From: Clostridia bacterium
GTDB lineage: Bacteria > Bacillota > Clostridia > Christensenellales > Aristaeellaceae
Assembly (NCBI GenBank): GCA_017523615.1
Contig: JAFWWK010000077.1
Location: 1 to 63,864 of the forward strand
Length of the DNA stretch: 63,864 nucleotides
Direction: 5' to 3'
In this document: one piece after another, positions 15,876 to 24,098 of the stretch
Layout of the letters: the number at the start of each line of letters is the position of its first letter
Numbering within the stretch: the stretch's first letter is position 1
Made by a program: the position numbers and the translations under genes
The notes under the pieces: generated by a model
The model's input: only the letters and a program-made list of their open reading frames with translations
What the model was told of the DNA's origin: nothing
The model's database searches: none

Positions 15876-17704
15876 TTTCCGCCTCCCGTCATCCGTTCCA
15901 TGCCCTCGGGGGACTGAAGATCGCATATCCTGCGGTACATGCCGCCCCGGGCGTAAAGCTGCGCGTGGGTCCCCTCCTCAACGACGCGGCCGCGGTCCAT
16001 CACGATGATCCTGTCGGCGTTCATCAGCGTGGTGATCCGGTGGGAAATGATGATCCGCGTGGGCCGGTTGTCAGCCCGGTCCAGGGCATCACGGATCAGG
16101 GTATCGGTGCGGGTGTCCACGGCGGAAAGGGAATCGTCCATCAGCAGGATGGGCCGGGACAGGACCAGGGTCTGGGCGATGGCGGTGCGCTGTTTCTGCC
16201 CGCCGGACAGCGTCACGCCCCTTTCTCCCACAAAAGTGTCGTATCCCTTGGCAAATTTCATGGCGGTCTCGTCCAGCACGGCGGTCCGGGCAGCATGGCG
16301 CACCAGGTCGATGTCGTTCTTTTCAAGCCCGATGCCTATGTTCTCGCTCAGGGTACGGCTGAACAGGAAGGGCTCCTGCATGACGATGCCGACGTTCCGG
16401 CGCACGTATTCCCTGTTCAGAGATGAAATATTCCTGCCCCCGACGGTGATGCGTCCGCCGGTGGGGTCATACAGGCGGCACAAAAGATACATCAGGGTGC
16501 TCTTGCCGGACCCGGTGGTCCCCAGGATCCCGGTAGTCTTCCCCGCCGCCGCGGTGAAGGACACCCCCCGCAGGACTTCCATGTCCCCGGCATACCCGAA
16601 GGTCACGCCGTCGAACACCACGTCTCCCGTAAAATCGCAGCCCGACGTGTCTCCGGAGGTATCCTCCCGGGAGGAATCCAGGATATAGCGGATGCGGTCG
16701 ATGGAAACGCCCGCGCGGCTCATGCCCGCGATGACCCGTCCCAGGGAGCGGACCGGCCACTCAAGCATGGCGGCATAGCTGACGAAGGCGATGAATTTGC
16801 CCACGCTCAATTGTCCGCCGATGGCCATCGCGCCGCCGATAAAGAGGATCAGCAGTCTCTGCAGGCCCGACAGCGCGTCGCCCGTGGCCCAGAAAGCGCT
16901 GAGCAGCTTCATCAGATGATCCCACATGCCGGTATATTCGCCGTTGGTCTTTTCAAAGCGGTCCCGTTCGTATTTTTCCCGGCCGAAAGCGCGGACCACC
17001 CGAACTCCGGTCAGGTTTTCCTGGGCCACCGAGGACAGTTCGCCCTCCTTGGCGTCCACCTTTTCAAAGCTTTTTTCGATCCCCCGGTGGAAAAACACGC
17101 TGAATGTCACCACGACCGGAATGAACACCGCCGTGATGATCGAAAGCCGGGGGCTGACGCCGATCATGAAATACAGCGCCAGGACGATCTGCACCGCTGT
17201 GCGGATCAGGGTGACCAGCTGGTCCGAAAGAAAAGCCCGGACCGTTTCCACGTCCGAAGTACACCGCTGGATGATGTCGCCGGTGCGGTTGGAGGAATGC
17301 CATTTCAGGGGCAGCCGCTCGATATGCCCGTAAAGCAGATCCCTGGCATGCTTCAGGAGGGTCTCCTGTCCCCTGGCGTTCATCATCCTGAAGCCCCAGC
17401 GGCACGCGACCGACAAAAGGGCCACCGTCACGATAGCCCCGGCCACGATCCAAAGGTGTTCTTTCAGGTATTCCGGCCCGCCGAGGGAGGCGGCCAAGCG
17501 AAGAGCAAAGTCCGGCAGGTCCGCCGCGGCGTCCCCCAGCACCGTATCCACGGTATAGGAAATGATCCTGGGATTGACCAGGTCCAGGAGGGACATCATC
17601 CATCCCAGGAAAATACCGAAAGCAAAATAACGCCGGGAACCCTTGAGCAAACGCCACAAAAGGCGTCCCCGGCCTTTTTTGCCTGTTTTGTTATCCAAAG
17701 ACAT
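15872..17704 (-). CDS. Heterodimeric ABC exporter subunit A (degenerate Walker B)
   Basis: ATG 17704 is preferred because GGGGA lies about 6 nt upstream. The 610-residue half-transporter has six membrane helices and an ATPase with Walker A GTTGSGKST, canonical signature LSGGQKQRT, and Walker B ILLMDDSLSAVD, where the catalytic Glu is Asp. The H-loop SHRITT is intact. Asp at this point together with a normal LSGGQ is expected for the subunit that contributes the non-hydrolysing site in a heterodimer. It is translationally coupled to subunit B. Confidence 0.9.
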   Translation of the reverse strand: MSLDNKTGKKGRGRLLWRLLKGSRRYFAFGIFLGWMMSLLDLVNPRIISYTVDTVLGDAAADLPDFALRLAASLGGPEYLKEHLWIVAGAIVTVALLSVACRWGFRMMNARGQETLLKHARDLLYGHIERLPLKWHSSNRTGDIIQRCTSDVETVRAFLSDQLVTLIRTAVQIVLALYFMIGVSPRLSIITAVFIPVVVTFSVFFHRGIEKSFEKVDAKEGELSSVAQENLTGVRVVRAFGREKYERDRFEKTNGEYTGMWDHLMKLLSAFWATGDALSGLQRLLILFIGGAMAIGGQLSVGKFIAFVSYAAMLEWPVRSLGRVIAGMSRAGVSIDRIRYILDSSREDTSGDTSGCDFTGDVVFDGVTFGYAGDMEVLRGVSFTAAAGKTTGILGTTGSGKSTLMYLLCRLYDPTGGRITVGGRNISSLNREYVRRNVGIVMQEPFLFSRTLSENIGIGLEKNDIDLVRHAARTAVLDETAMKFAKGYDTFVGERGVTLSGGQKQRTAIAQTLVLSRPILLMDDSLSAVDTRTDTLIRDALDRADNRPTRIIISHRITTLMNADRIIVMDRGRVVEEGTHAQLYARGGMYRRICDLQSPEGMERMTGGGK

Positions 17705-17801
17705 ACTTTTCCCCGTTCTCCGTATCATACCCGCGCCAAGGGCGCGCGGCGGCCGGGCAGCAAAATAATCGCCCGGAAAACATCATAATGCGCCTGTCCG
17801 G

Positions 17802-18269
17802 TTATGTCAATCCCGCGCCGGCCAGTTCGTCCATCAGGCCGCGGCAGCCCGCCTCCACGTCCCGGTACGCGCTTTCAAAATCCCTGGTATACCAGGGGTC
17901 CGCCACCTCCCGGCCGGGAAAGCCCGCATGGGCCATCAGAAGGCTGCACCTGTCCATCGCCTTATCCCCGAGGATATAGCGCATATCCGACAGGTTTTCC
18001 CGGTCCATGCCGATGATCATGTCGTATTTTTCCCCGTCCCGGCGCGTGAGCAGCCTGGCCGCGTGCCCAGGGCAGGGGATCCCGTGGGCAAGAAGCGTCC
18101 TCTTCATCGGCGGATAGATATCGTTCCCGATCTCCTCGCTCGTCGCCGCGGCGCTTTCGCAGGCGATCTTCTTTTCCAGCCCCCGCGCCGCGATCATATG
18201 GCGCATCACCATCTCTGCCGCCGCGCTTCGGCAGATGTTGCCGTGGCAGATAAACAAAATCTTAGTCAA
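17802..18269 (-). CDS. Low-molecular-weight protein tyrosine phosphatase
   Basis: The active-site loop CHGNICRS (C-x5-R-S) comes at residues 8-15 if translation starts at TTG 18269, which has GGAAGGAG about 12 nt upstream; no ATG sits closer. The C-terminal general-acid loop DPWYTRDF is present and the 155-residue length is normal. These enzymes dephosphorylate protein tyrosine and in bacteria often regulate exopolysaccharide kinases or arginine-phosphate turnover; no such partner is in view. The rare TTG start and the acquired-looking DNA just upstream suggest the native 5' region may have been replaced. Confidence 0.85.
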   Translation of the reverse strand: MTKILFICHGNICRSAAAEMVMRHMIAARGLEKKIACESAAATSEEIGNDIYPPMKRTLLAHGIPCPGHAARLLTRRDGEKYDMIIGMDRENLSDMRYILGDKAMDRCSLLMAHAGFPGREVADPWYTRDFESAYRDVEAGCRGLMDELAGAGLT

Positions 18270-18492
18270 TGCTGCAAAAAGCTCCTTCCGGCAGCGAAAA
18301 GCAACGTTTTGTAGGGCTCTCGGGGATGTCGTATCTGGTCTTTTTTTCAGAAGCCAAATCCATAGATCGCTTTTCGCTGCAAATCGTGGCTGATCGAGGC
18401 CATGAAAAGTAGGTAGATCTCTCGAAATCACTACCCGGAACCCGTGTCCTGATCTCCTTGTAGAATACCATATTGAGCCCATCACGGGCAAC
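18270..18492. other. Gene-less, AT-richer junction DNA
   Basis: No credible gene is seen between the phosphatase start and the terminator at 18493. Two minus-strand frames stay open by chance (one continues into the phosphatase), but neither has a ribosome site or familiar motif. The stretch is the likely outer end of the DNA that brought the recombinase remnant. Confidence 0.4.
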
Positions 18493-18517
18493 AAAAAAAG
18501 GCTGAACAATGTCAGCC
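18493..18517 (-). terminator. Intrinsic terminator after the recombinase remnant
   Basis: On the minus strand GGCTGA-cattgt-TCAGCC (18517-18500) is followed by seven T (18499-18493). It would end transcripts of the aldolase operon after they cross the pseudogene. Confidence 0.8.
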
Positions 18518-18536
18518 AATGACAAATGCGGATATT

Positions 18537-18812
18537 TTAGCCAACTCGGACCATCTTCTTTGAGATCCAGACCTCATCTGTTTTCCCTTCCGGCGCTGCC
18601 TGCTCCTTTCGAGCGCTTTCAAGCTGCTGCAGCCGGTTCGCTTCTGTCACCGCGTCTTCTGATCCCAGGTGCATGCAGGTATCCATCGTTGCGCTGATGC
18701 CGCTGTGACCATCAGGTACTGCAGGGTCTTTGGGTACATGCCTGCTTTCGCCTGGTTGCCGCAACAGGTATGGCGACGTACATGAAGCGTGATATTGGGT
18801 ATTCCTTCCTTT
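18537..18812 (-). pseudogene. Decayed tyrosine recombinase (phage/ICE-type integrase) C-terminus
   Basis: Reading leftward from the aldolase stop, one frame gives GIPNITLHVRRHTCCGNQAK and then a LQYLM box. A shift of one base then gives GHSGISATMDTCMHLGSEDA. Together these match the C-terminal integrase pattern H-x-x-R-H-T...LQYLMGHS...T-x-x-x-Y-x-H. The break is explained by loss of one G in ATGG(G)TCAC. The catalytic Tyr position reads Cys (MDTCMHLG). The N-terminal two thirds are absent. The remnant begins within a few bases of the aldolase stop and ends at TAA 18537-18539, followed by a terminator. Confidence 0.8.
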
Positions 18813-18813
18813 C

Positions 18814-19662
18814 TCATTCAGCATGGCCGACGGAGCCAAACAGCTCCAGCTTGCTGCGCACCACGCGTTTCATTGCTTCGATTTCATAGGGGATCAGCGC
18901 CATCATGGAAGATGCTCCTGCAGCGAGGCCTTCCTCGATGCCTGCTTTTCCCGCTTTGTCGATATCCGTGAAAATATTGACCTTGCATACGCCCTTCTGC
19001 ACGGCTGTCCGGAAATCCGAATCAGATAAACCGCTTCCGCCATGCAGCACCAGCGGCAGACCGGTACGGCCCGAGATCGTTTCAATGCGCTCAAAATCCA
19101 GCTTCGGCGGGAATTTGTAGTCCCCGTGGGCATTGCCCACCGCCACCGCCAGGGAGTCGATCCCGGTGCGCTTTACAAAGTCCTCGGCGATCTCCGGATC
19201 CGTGTAGTAGTCCGATGGATTCTCCAGTTTCCCCGCGCCTTCGTTATCTCCCACATGTCCCAGTTCACCTTCCACCGTAACGCCCATACCATGGCAAATC
19301 CGAACCATTTCGGCTACCTTTGCCGTGTTGCTCTGATAATCCTCTGTCGAACAATCGTACATCACAGAGGTAAACCCGAGTTTCAGCGCTTCCATGCACT
19401 TGTCAAAGGTCAGGCCGTGATCGTAATGGACACAGACCGGCACGGAGGCCTTTTGAGCCATGGGGATCAGATATTCCGCGACGCGTTCCAGGGACATGGC
19501 AGGCAGCAGGACTTCAGCCGTGCCGACCATCACCGGTGCGCGCAGCTCCTCTGCCGTCTCAATGATCGACCGGGCCATTTCCACATTGACCGCGTTGAAA
19601 AAGCCAATTCCGTAATGCCCCTTCTTCGCGGGCAGGAGTACGTCGTTCATATTGACCAGCAT
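18814..19662 (-). CDS. Class II fructose/tagatose-bisphosphate-type aldolase
   Basis: The start at ATG 19662 has AAGGAGGG 7-8 nt upstream; the in-frame ATG at 19683 contains that site and is rejected. The 282-residue zinc aldolase shows VHYDHG (metal His), VEGELGHVG, VGNAHGDY (metal His), LHGGSG and NIFTDID, all standard class II motifs. It cleaves a phosphorylated ketose to dihydroxyacetone phosphate plus an aldehyde. As the last gene after an isomerase and a PfkB kinase it probably handles the kinase product, not glycolytic fructose bisphosphate. The specific sugar is unknown. Confidence 0.9.
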   Translation of the reverse strand: MLVNMNDVLLPAKKGHYGIGFFNAVNVEMARSIIETAEELRAPVMVGTAEVLLPAMSLERVAEYLIPMAQKASVPVCVHYDHGLTFDKCMEALKLGFTSVMYDCSTEDYQSNTAKVAEMVRICHGMGVTVEGELGHVGDNEGAGKLENPSDYYTDPEIAEDFVKRTGIDSLAVAVGNAHGDYKFPPKLDFERIETISGRTGLPLVLHGGSGLSDSDFRTAVQKGVCKVNIFTDIDKAGKAGIEEGLAAGASSMMALIPYEIEAMKRVVRSKLELFGSVGHAE

Positions 19663-19676
19663 ATGGTTTTCCCTCC

Positions 19677-20777
19677 TTACCATCCTTTGCGGATTCTTTC
19701 TTCCAGTTCATCCAGCGGCTTCAGTCCGCTGAGAGCATCGTAAGCCGTAACACAGCAGGCTCCTTCCGCACTGGCCAGCGCAATACAGGATGAAGGTCCC
19801 CTGCCTCTCAGCACCGCAGCCAGGAAGGCGGCGATGCTCGTATCTCCCGCACCGGTCCCGCTGCGGACAATATCTGCTTTAAAGCACGGCTGGAACACAA
19901 GCTGACCGCTCCACTTGTCTGCATCCAATTCCAGCCTGGAACCAACTCCGGCAACGGTTTCCTTTCCGGCTGTGCGCAGCAGCATTCCGCTGGTCCCGCA
20001 CTTGATCACCACGATCCGGCATCCCATGGAAAGCAGTTTGTCTGCCAGAGGCAGCGCCTCTGCTTTCATATCCAACCCATCGGTCATGTCTCCGCCGGCT
20101 GATGCCAGCCGGCTGTACCGTTCCCGGTCCATCATCCAGCAGAGCTCTTCAAAGCTCGGCACGAAGAAATCCACATAAGGCAGTACGCCGGCAAGTATTT
20201 TTTCCCAGTCAGCGTGACCCGCCGGAGACTGGGGATCCACCGCCGCCAGATCCAGGCTTGTCGCGATGCCTTTCTCTTTCATCCGCCGGAACATGGAAAC
20301 CAGTTCCGCCCCGTCGTTCTCCCAGGTGCGCCGCATCAGCGTGGGATAGCCGAAGTGGAACAGTGCCGCATCCTCCAGGGCGCTTTCCGGGATATCGTCA
20401 CCGGTAAAGGTATCGTTCGCGCCTGGATTGTGCAGGAAAACCCGGTCCACTCCGGGCACGGCCAGCACCACCGAATAGGAAGTGGAGCCTTCCGGGTCCG
20501 TCAGCAAACCTCCTGCGCCATACCGGGCCAGAATATTCCGGATCATCATTCCGAAGGCGTCATCGCCCACCTTCCCCATCAGCTTCACATCGCATCCGAG
20601 CAGCTTCAGCGCCAGGCCGGTATTGGCCACGCTTCCGCCGGTATGAACGTCTGCCGCTTCCATCTGGATCAGTTTTCCCGGGATCAGCAGCGAGGAAAGC
20701 TGGTCATACTGTTTCCCTGCCGGGAAAACCGGTGTGATATCAAGGCAGATATGCCCCGCAGAAATGACTTTCTTCAT
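19677..20777 (-). CDS. PfkB-family sugar kinase
   Basis: Start ATG 20777 follows TGAGGA. The 366-residue kinase has the N-terminal AGHICLDITP strand, a glycine-rich GGSVANTGLALKLLG (PfkB signature 1) and RSGTGAGDTSIAAF near the C-terminus (signature 2, with the catalytic Asp in GAGD). It transfers phosphate from ATP to a sugar. It lies 14 nt upstream of the aldolase gene and downstream of a TIM-barrel isomerase, suggesting it phosphorylates the ketose that the isomerase makes. Confidence 0.88.
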   Translation of the reverse strand: MKKVISAGHICLDITPVFPAGKQYDQLSSLLIPGKLIQMEAADVHTGGSVANTGLALKLLGCDVKLMGKVGDDAFGMMIRNILARYGAGGLLTDPEGSTSYSVVLAVPGVDRVFLHNPGANDTFTGDDIPESALEDAALFHFGYPTLMRRTWENDGAELVSMFRRMKEKGIATSLDLAAVDPQSPAGHADWEKILAGVLPYVDFFVPSFEELCWMMDRERYSRLASAGGDMTDGLDMKAEALPLADKLLSMGCRIVVIKCGTSGMLLRTAGKETVAGVGSRLELDADKWSGQLVFQPCFKADIVRSGTGAGDTSIAAFLAAVLRGRGPSSCIALASAEGACCVTAYDALSGLKPLDELEERIRKGW

Positions 20778-20845
20778 GTGTTCCTCACGCTTTCTGCAAG
20801 ATCGGCGGCCGTCCGGACCGGACAGCCGCCAAAGCACTCTTTCTG

Positions 20846-21880
20846 TTACTGAATTCCCATGAGCAGGTTCATGGTGTACATTTCAAGCTGCTCGAATTTT
20901 CGATCGGCGATCAGCTTGTTCGCATAGTCGTAATCATACCGGGCAACCTTATCTTCCAGTGCGCGGAAAATTGCCAGGCTGTTCTTCAAATGCTCATAAC
21001 TGTCTTCATCAGAGGTAGTGCGCATCGCTTTCACGTCAAGGCCTACATATTCGCCTTTGGAGCCATAGTTGTTCTCCGCCAGCACCTTGACCTGGTTAAA
21101 GGCCTGGCGCAGGTTTTCCACACCGAAGGACTTGTCCTGGTCGTAGCGGATCCCGTTCTGGTCGTTCAGGTGAACGGTGAACAGCTTGTCAAAGGCCAGG
21201 GCAAAGCCGATCTCGTTGGCGGGATCCAGGCCCGCAAGGATCGCATGGGCGGACTCCAGGTTGCCGCCGACCCGTTTGGGATCGATCGTGGCGGCCGAAA
21301 TCGCCATCACGTGCCCCATGGTGCCGCATATAGATCGGTCAATGGGCTCGTTGGGCTTGGGTTCGATACAAACGCGGATCTTCGGATCGTATTCCAGCAT
21401 TTTATTGATGGCATCCACCAGCTGTTTGGTCGCCCAGACAGGGCTTTTGCTTTCGGCGCACAGGGTACCTTCCCGGGCCAGCCAGAGAACGATCAGGTCG
21501 GTACCCAGTTCTTTCGCGATATCAATGGAACGGTAAGCGCGCCACAGGGCAAACTCCCGGTCTTCCTTTCGGGTGCTCATGAAACCGCCGTCCTTTGTAT
21601 GGGGATCCATCCATAGGCGGGGAGCCACAAATTCAGCAGCCAGGCCATATTTGTCCAGAAGCTTCTTCACGCCGCGGGCATATTCTTTGATTTCTTCTTC
21701 CGTCATGTTATTCATATCCGGAACTGCATCGTCATCATGGAACTGGATCGCGGAGAATCCCAATTCGGCAAATTTGGCGAATTTTGTCTCCAGGTCGATC
21801 GGCTGACGGGTTTCCGGACCATAGGAATCCGCTCCGGTATGAACGTTCCAGGGGCCTACCGAAAACTTGAATTTGCTCAT
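20846..21880 (-). CDS. Xylose-isomerase-like TIM-barrel sugar isomerase
   Basis: The 344-residue protein starts at ATG 21880 after GGAGGATCAATCAT. It has the xylose isomerase-like pattern: FSVGPWNVHTGADSYG, IQFHDDDAVPD (catalytic His region), the CIEPKPNEP metal-ligand segment, GNLESAHA and VHLNDQNG. It resembles the shorter class I xylose isomerases but the exact sugar cannot be assigned. It is the first gene of the operon and would convert an aldose to the ketose used by the next kinase. A divergent AraC regulator lies upstream. Confidence 0.82.
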   Translation of the reverse strand: MSKFKFSVGPWNVHTGADSYGPETRQPIDLETKFAKFAELGFSAIQFHDDDAVPDMNNMTEEEIKEYARGVKKLLDKYGLAAEFVAPRLWMDPHTKDGGFMSTRKEDREFALWRAYRSIDIAKELGTDLIVLWLAREGTLCAESKSPVWATKQLVDAINKMLEYDPKIRVCIEPKPNEPIDRSICGTMGHVMAISAATIDPKRVGGNLESAHAILAGLDPANEIGFALAFDKLFTVHLNDQNGIRYDQDKSFGVENLRQAFNQVKVLAENNYGSKGEYVGLDVKAMRTTSDEDSYEHLKNSLAIFRALEDKVARYDYDYANKLIADRKFEQLEMYTMNLLMGIQ

Positions 21881-21930
21881 ATGATTGATCCTCCGACTTT
21901 TTTATTCCGGGATCCTCTCCCTTCATGTAA

Positions 21931-22010
21931 AGAATAGCATTAAACAGAACGATAATCTCGGATCATTTTGTCCAAAATACCATGACAAATTTGCTTTTCT
22001 GCAATATACT
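21931..22010. promoter_or_regulatory. Divergent promoter/operator region, isomerase operon and AraC gene
   Basis: Rightward, ATGACA (21982-21987) and TATACT (22005-22010) with a 17-bp spacer form a sigma-A promoter for the AraC gene. Leftward, an extended -10 TGCTATTCT (21939-21931) lacks a good -35, as expected for an activated promoter. The inverted repeat ATTTTG-tc-CAAAAT (21965-21978) between them is a candidate regulator site. Confidence 0.6.
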
Positions 22011-22043
22011 GAGATCAGAAAAACGCATGGGCGGTGACAGCGT

Positions 22044-22967
22044 ATGCAATATGAGTATGAGTTGATCCCTCACGACTTTGGGGAATATCACCTTTTCCTG
22101 GTGGAATTACTGTACAGAACTCCTCATATGCACCGGGACTTTGAACTGAGCTGGATCCTGGATGGAGAAACGTTGGTCAGCTTCGGCCCGGAAAAACTGA
22201 TGCTGAAGAAGAACGATCTGTTCATTGCAAACCCTTATGATATCCACGAACTGCATTCGTCGTCTCCCGCGCTGATCCTTTCCCTTCAGGTTTCCCCGGC
22301 TTTCTTTATGTCTTTCTTCAGCAGGATCGAACATCTGGTATTTCCGGATCATCGGTTTTCGTCTGATACTGCTTCATCTGTAAGAACTTTGCTTTATCAG
22401 ATCGCAATCAATTATGTAAAAAAAGAGCCCATGTATGAGCTTTTATGCGCATCTGCCATCAATCAGCTCTTCTATCGGCTCTTCTCAGATCTTCCCTTTT
22501 CCATCAGAACAAACAAAGAACTGCTTCAGTCCCGGAAGAAGGGAGATCTCATGGTCAAAATTGTGGATTATATTGATCATCACAGCGGTGAGAAACTGCT
22601 CCTCTCAGATATCGCAGAAAATGAAAATATAAATCTGTACTATCTGTCCCACCTGTTCAAAAACAGCTTCGGCATGCCCTTTCAGGATTATCTTTCCAAA
22701 GTCCGCTGTGAAAAAGCGCGAAAACAGCTGATCCTGACAGATCTTTCCCTGCTGGATATCTGTATCAGCTGTGGTTTCTCCGATCCGAAATACTTCAATC
22801 GCGATTTCCGGCGGCAATACGGCTGTACTCCCAAACAATACAGGCAGCAGTTGTCCTCTGCTGATCATCAGGCAGAGAAAGTCCAGACGCTGACCGTGCA
22901 GGATTTTCTGGATCCGGAAAACAGTCTGGATATTCTGGAAAACGTTCTCCTTACCTTTTGCGATTGA
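22044..22967 (+). CDS. AraC-family transcriptional regulator with cupin sensor domain
   Basis: The 307-residue protein has an N-terminal cupin-like half (HMHRDFELSWILDGE, then ANPYDIHELHSSSPALILSLQVS) that would bind the inducing sugar. Its C-terminus, from about residue 190, is a double helix-turn-helix AraC domain: LLLSDIAENENINLYYLSHLFKNSFG, then ICISCGFSDPKYFNRDFRRQYGCTPKQYR. It is divergent from the isomerase-kinase-aldolase operon and likely activates it. The ribosome site (GGTGA) is weak. The gene is visibly AT-richer than most of the window. Confidence 0.88.
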   Translation: MQYEYELIPHDFGEYHLFLVELLYRTPHMHRDFELSWILDGETLVSFGPEKLMLKKNDLFIANPYDIHELHSSSPALILSLQVSPAFFMSFFSRIEHLVFPDHRFSSDTASSVRTLLYQIAINYVKKEPMYELLCASAINQLFYRLFSDLPFSIRTNKELLQSRKKGDLMVKIVDYIDHHSGEKLLLSDIAENENINLYYLSHLFKNSFGMPFQDYLSKVRCEKARKQLILTDLSLLDICISCGFSDPKYFNRDFRRQYGCTPKQYRQQLSSADHQAEKVQTLTVQDFLDPENSLDILENVLLTFCD

Positions 22968-23045
22968 CACATATCTCTGATATAGTACGTTTTGTGGATT
23001 GTGTGTGCCTTACCTGTCCGGTCCGGGTGAGAATATCATGAGGGC

Positions 23046-23076
23046 TTGACTTAAAGCGCACTCTAAGAAATAGAAT
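23046..23076 (+). promoter_or_regulatory. MerR-type promoter with 19-bp spacer
   Basis: TTGACT (23046-23051) and TAGAAT (23071-23076) are 19 bp apart. The spacer carries the dyad CTTAAAG...CTCTAAG. Over-long spacers with such a dyad are the hallmark of promoters activated by MerR-family proteins; the sequence closely resembles AdhR/NmlR-type operators. It drives the flavin reductase gene. No MerR gene lies in the window. Confidence 0.75.
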
Positions 23077-23096
23077 CAGAATGATATCCGGAGGAA

Positions 23097-23144
23097 ATGA
23101 AAAAAGCCCTCGATCTGGGAAAAGCGCTGGCTGAAAGCAAATAA
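23097..23144 (+). CDS. 15-codon short ORF (leader peptide or gene remnant)
   Basis: GGAGGAA directly precedes an ATG giving MKKALDLGKALAESK then TAA, between the MerR-type promoter and the flavin reductase gene. It has a good ribosome site and looks like an amphipathic helix. It may be a leader peptide or the stub of a deleted gene. Confidence 0.4.
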   Translation: MKKALDLGKALAESK

Positions 23145-23173
23145 CACGGATGTGCACGGAACGGAGGAGAAAC

Positions 23174-23719
23174 ATGAAGGAAAAAATCAATGTCACGGAT
23201 TACGCGAACCTGATCACCAAATCACTGCCAAAGGGCATCCTGCTGAACACCAACGGTGACAAGTTCAATACTATGGTGATCGGATGGGGGCACCTTGGTA
23301 CGCTGTGGAGCCGGCCCACCTTTCATGTATATGTCCGGCAGGGACGCTATACAAAGAGCCAGCTGGATAAAACCGGGGAGTTCACGGTCAGCATTCCGCT
23401 GGACAAGCCCGACGCTGTGATCAACAAAATCTGCGGCTGGCAGTCCGGCTATAAGATTGACAAAGTGAAGGAAGCCGGCCTGATCCTGGAAAATGCGAAA
23501 ACAATCCGTACACCGGGCATCCGGCAGTATCCTGTGACGATCGAGTGCAGGATCCTTTATGCCCAGGATCAGGATCTGATAAAAATCCCAGATGACATTC
23601 GCGAGAAGATGTATCCGCAGGACGTGGACGGAACATATCCGATGGGAAACAGGGATTTCCACACCATGTATGTCGGTGAGATCGTGGACGCGTATATCAT
23701 CAGGGAAGACGAGAACTGA
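23174..23719 (+). CDS. Flavin reductase-like FMN-binding split-barrel protein
   Basis: Start ATG 23174 follows GGAGGAG. The 181-residue protein matches the flavin-reductase-like family: GILLNTNGDKFNTMVIGWGHLGTLWSRPTFHVYVRQGRYT binds the flavin, and FTVSIPL and the Cys in NKICGWQSG follow. Members of this Clostridia-type subgroup are often redox or stress proteins that reduce flavin or bind FMN. The MerR-type promoter upstream points to induction by an electrophile or oxidative signal. Confidence 0.82.
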   Translation: MKEKINVTDYANLITKSLPKGILLNTNGDKFNTMVIGWGHLGTLWSRPTFHVYVRQGRYTKSQLDKTGEFTVSIPLDKPDAVINKICGWQSGYKIDKVKEAGLILENAKTIRTPGIRQYPVTIECRILYAQDQDLIKIPDDIREKMYPQDVDGTYPMGNRDFHTMYVGEIVDAYIIREDEN

Positions 23720-23795
23720 TGCAGTTTATTGTCAAAGCATATGACGGTAAAAGGCATGTATTTCTGATCGATCGATAAAGATATCTTACTATTGT

Positions 23796-23836
23796 AAAAG
23801 CGCTGAAGCCTTGCATCATCAAAGGCCGGCGCTTTT
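23796..23836 (+). terminator. Intrinsic terminator after the flavin reductase gene
   Basis: AAAAGCGC (23796-23803) pairs with GCGCTTTT (23829-23836), with an inner GCCTT/AAGGC stem, and the 3' arm runs into TTTTTC. Confidence 0.8.
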
Positions 23837-24098
23837 TCATATGACGTTGATATTCATATTTACTGCATCATTCCGCCAAAGGCAGTAAAACAAAGAAAAA
23901 GACCCGTCATGATGATCCCTTTCTCTTCCATCAAAGCATGATGCTATAACACGGACCGGATGGCAATCAGGGAACGGGCGCGGTCTTCAGGCGACAGGTT
24001 GGACCGGCAGAATGACAACTGGGCGGGAACCGGTTGCGTTTTCACAACGGTTCCGGTAATAATACTACCGTACCGCATTTGTGAAAGGGGGGAGCGTT
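23837..24098. other. Gene-less stretch upstream of the DUF6054 gene
   Basis: No gene is seen. A strong hairpin GGAACCGGTTG...CAACGGTTCC lies at about 24030-24056, shortly before the next gene, and may act as a leader structure or weak terminator. I see no confident promoter. Confidence 0.35.

Noticed and set aside
18262..18525. 87-codon minus-strand frame next to the recombinase remnant
   Set aside because: It begins inside a terminator hairpin, lacks a ribosome site and overlaps another open frame; no family resemblance.
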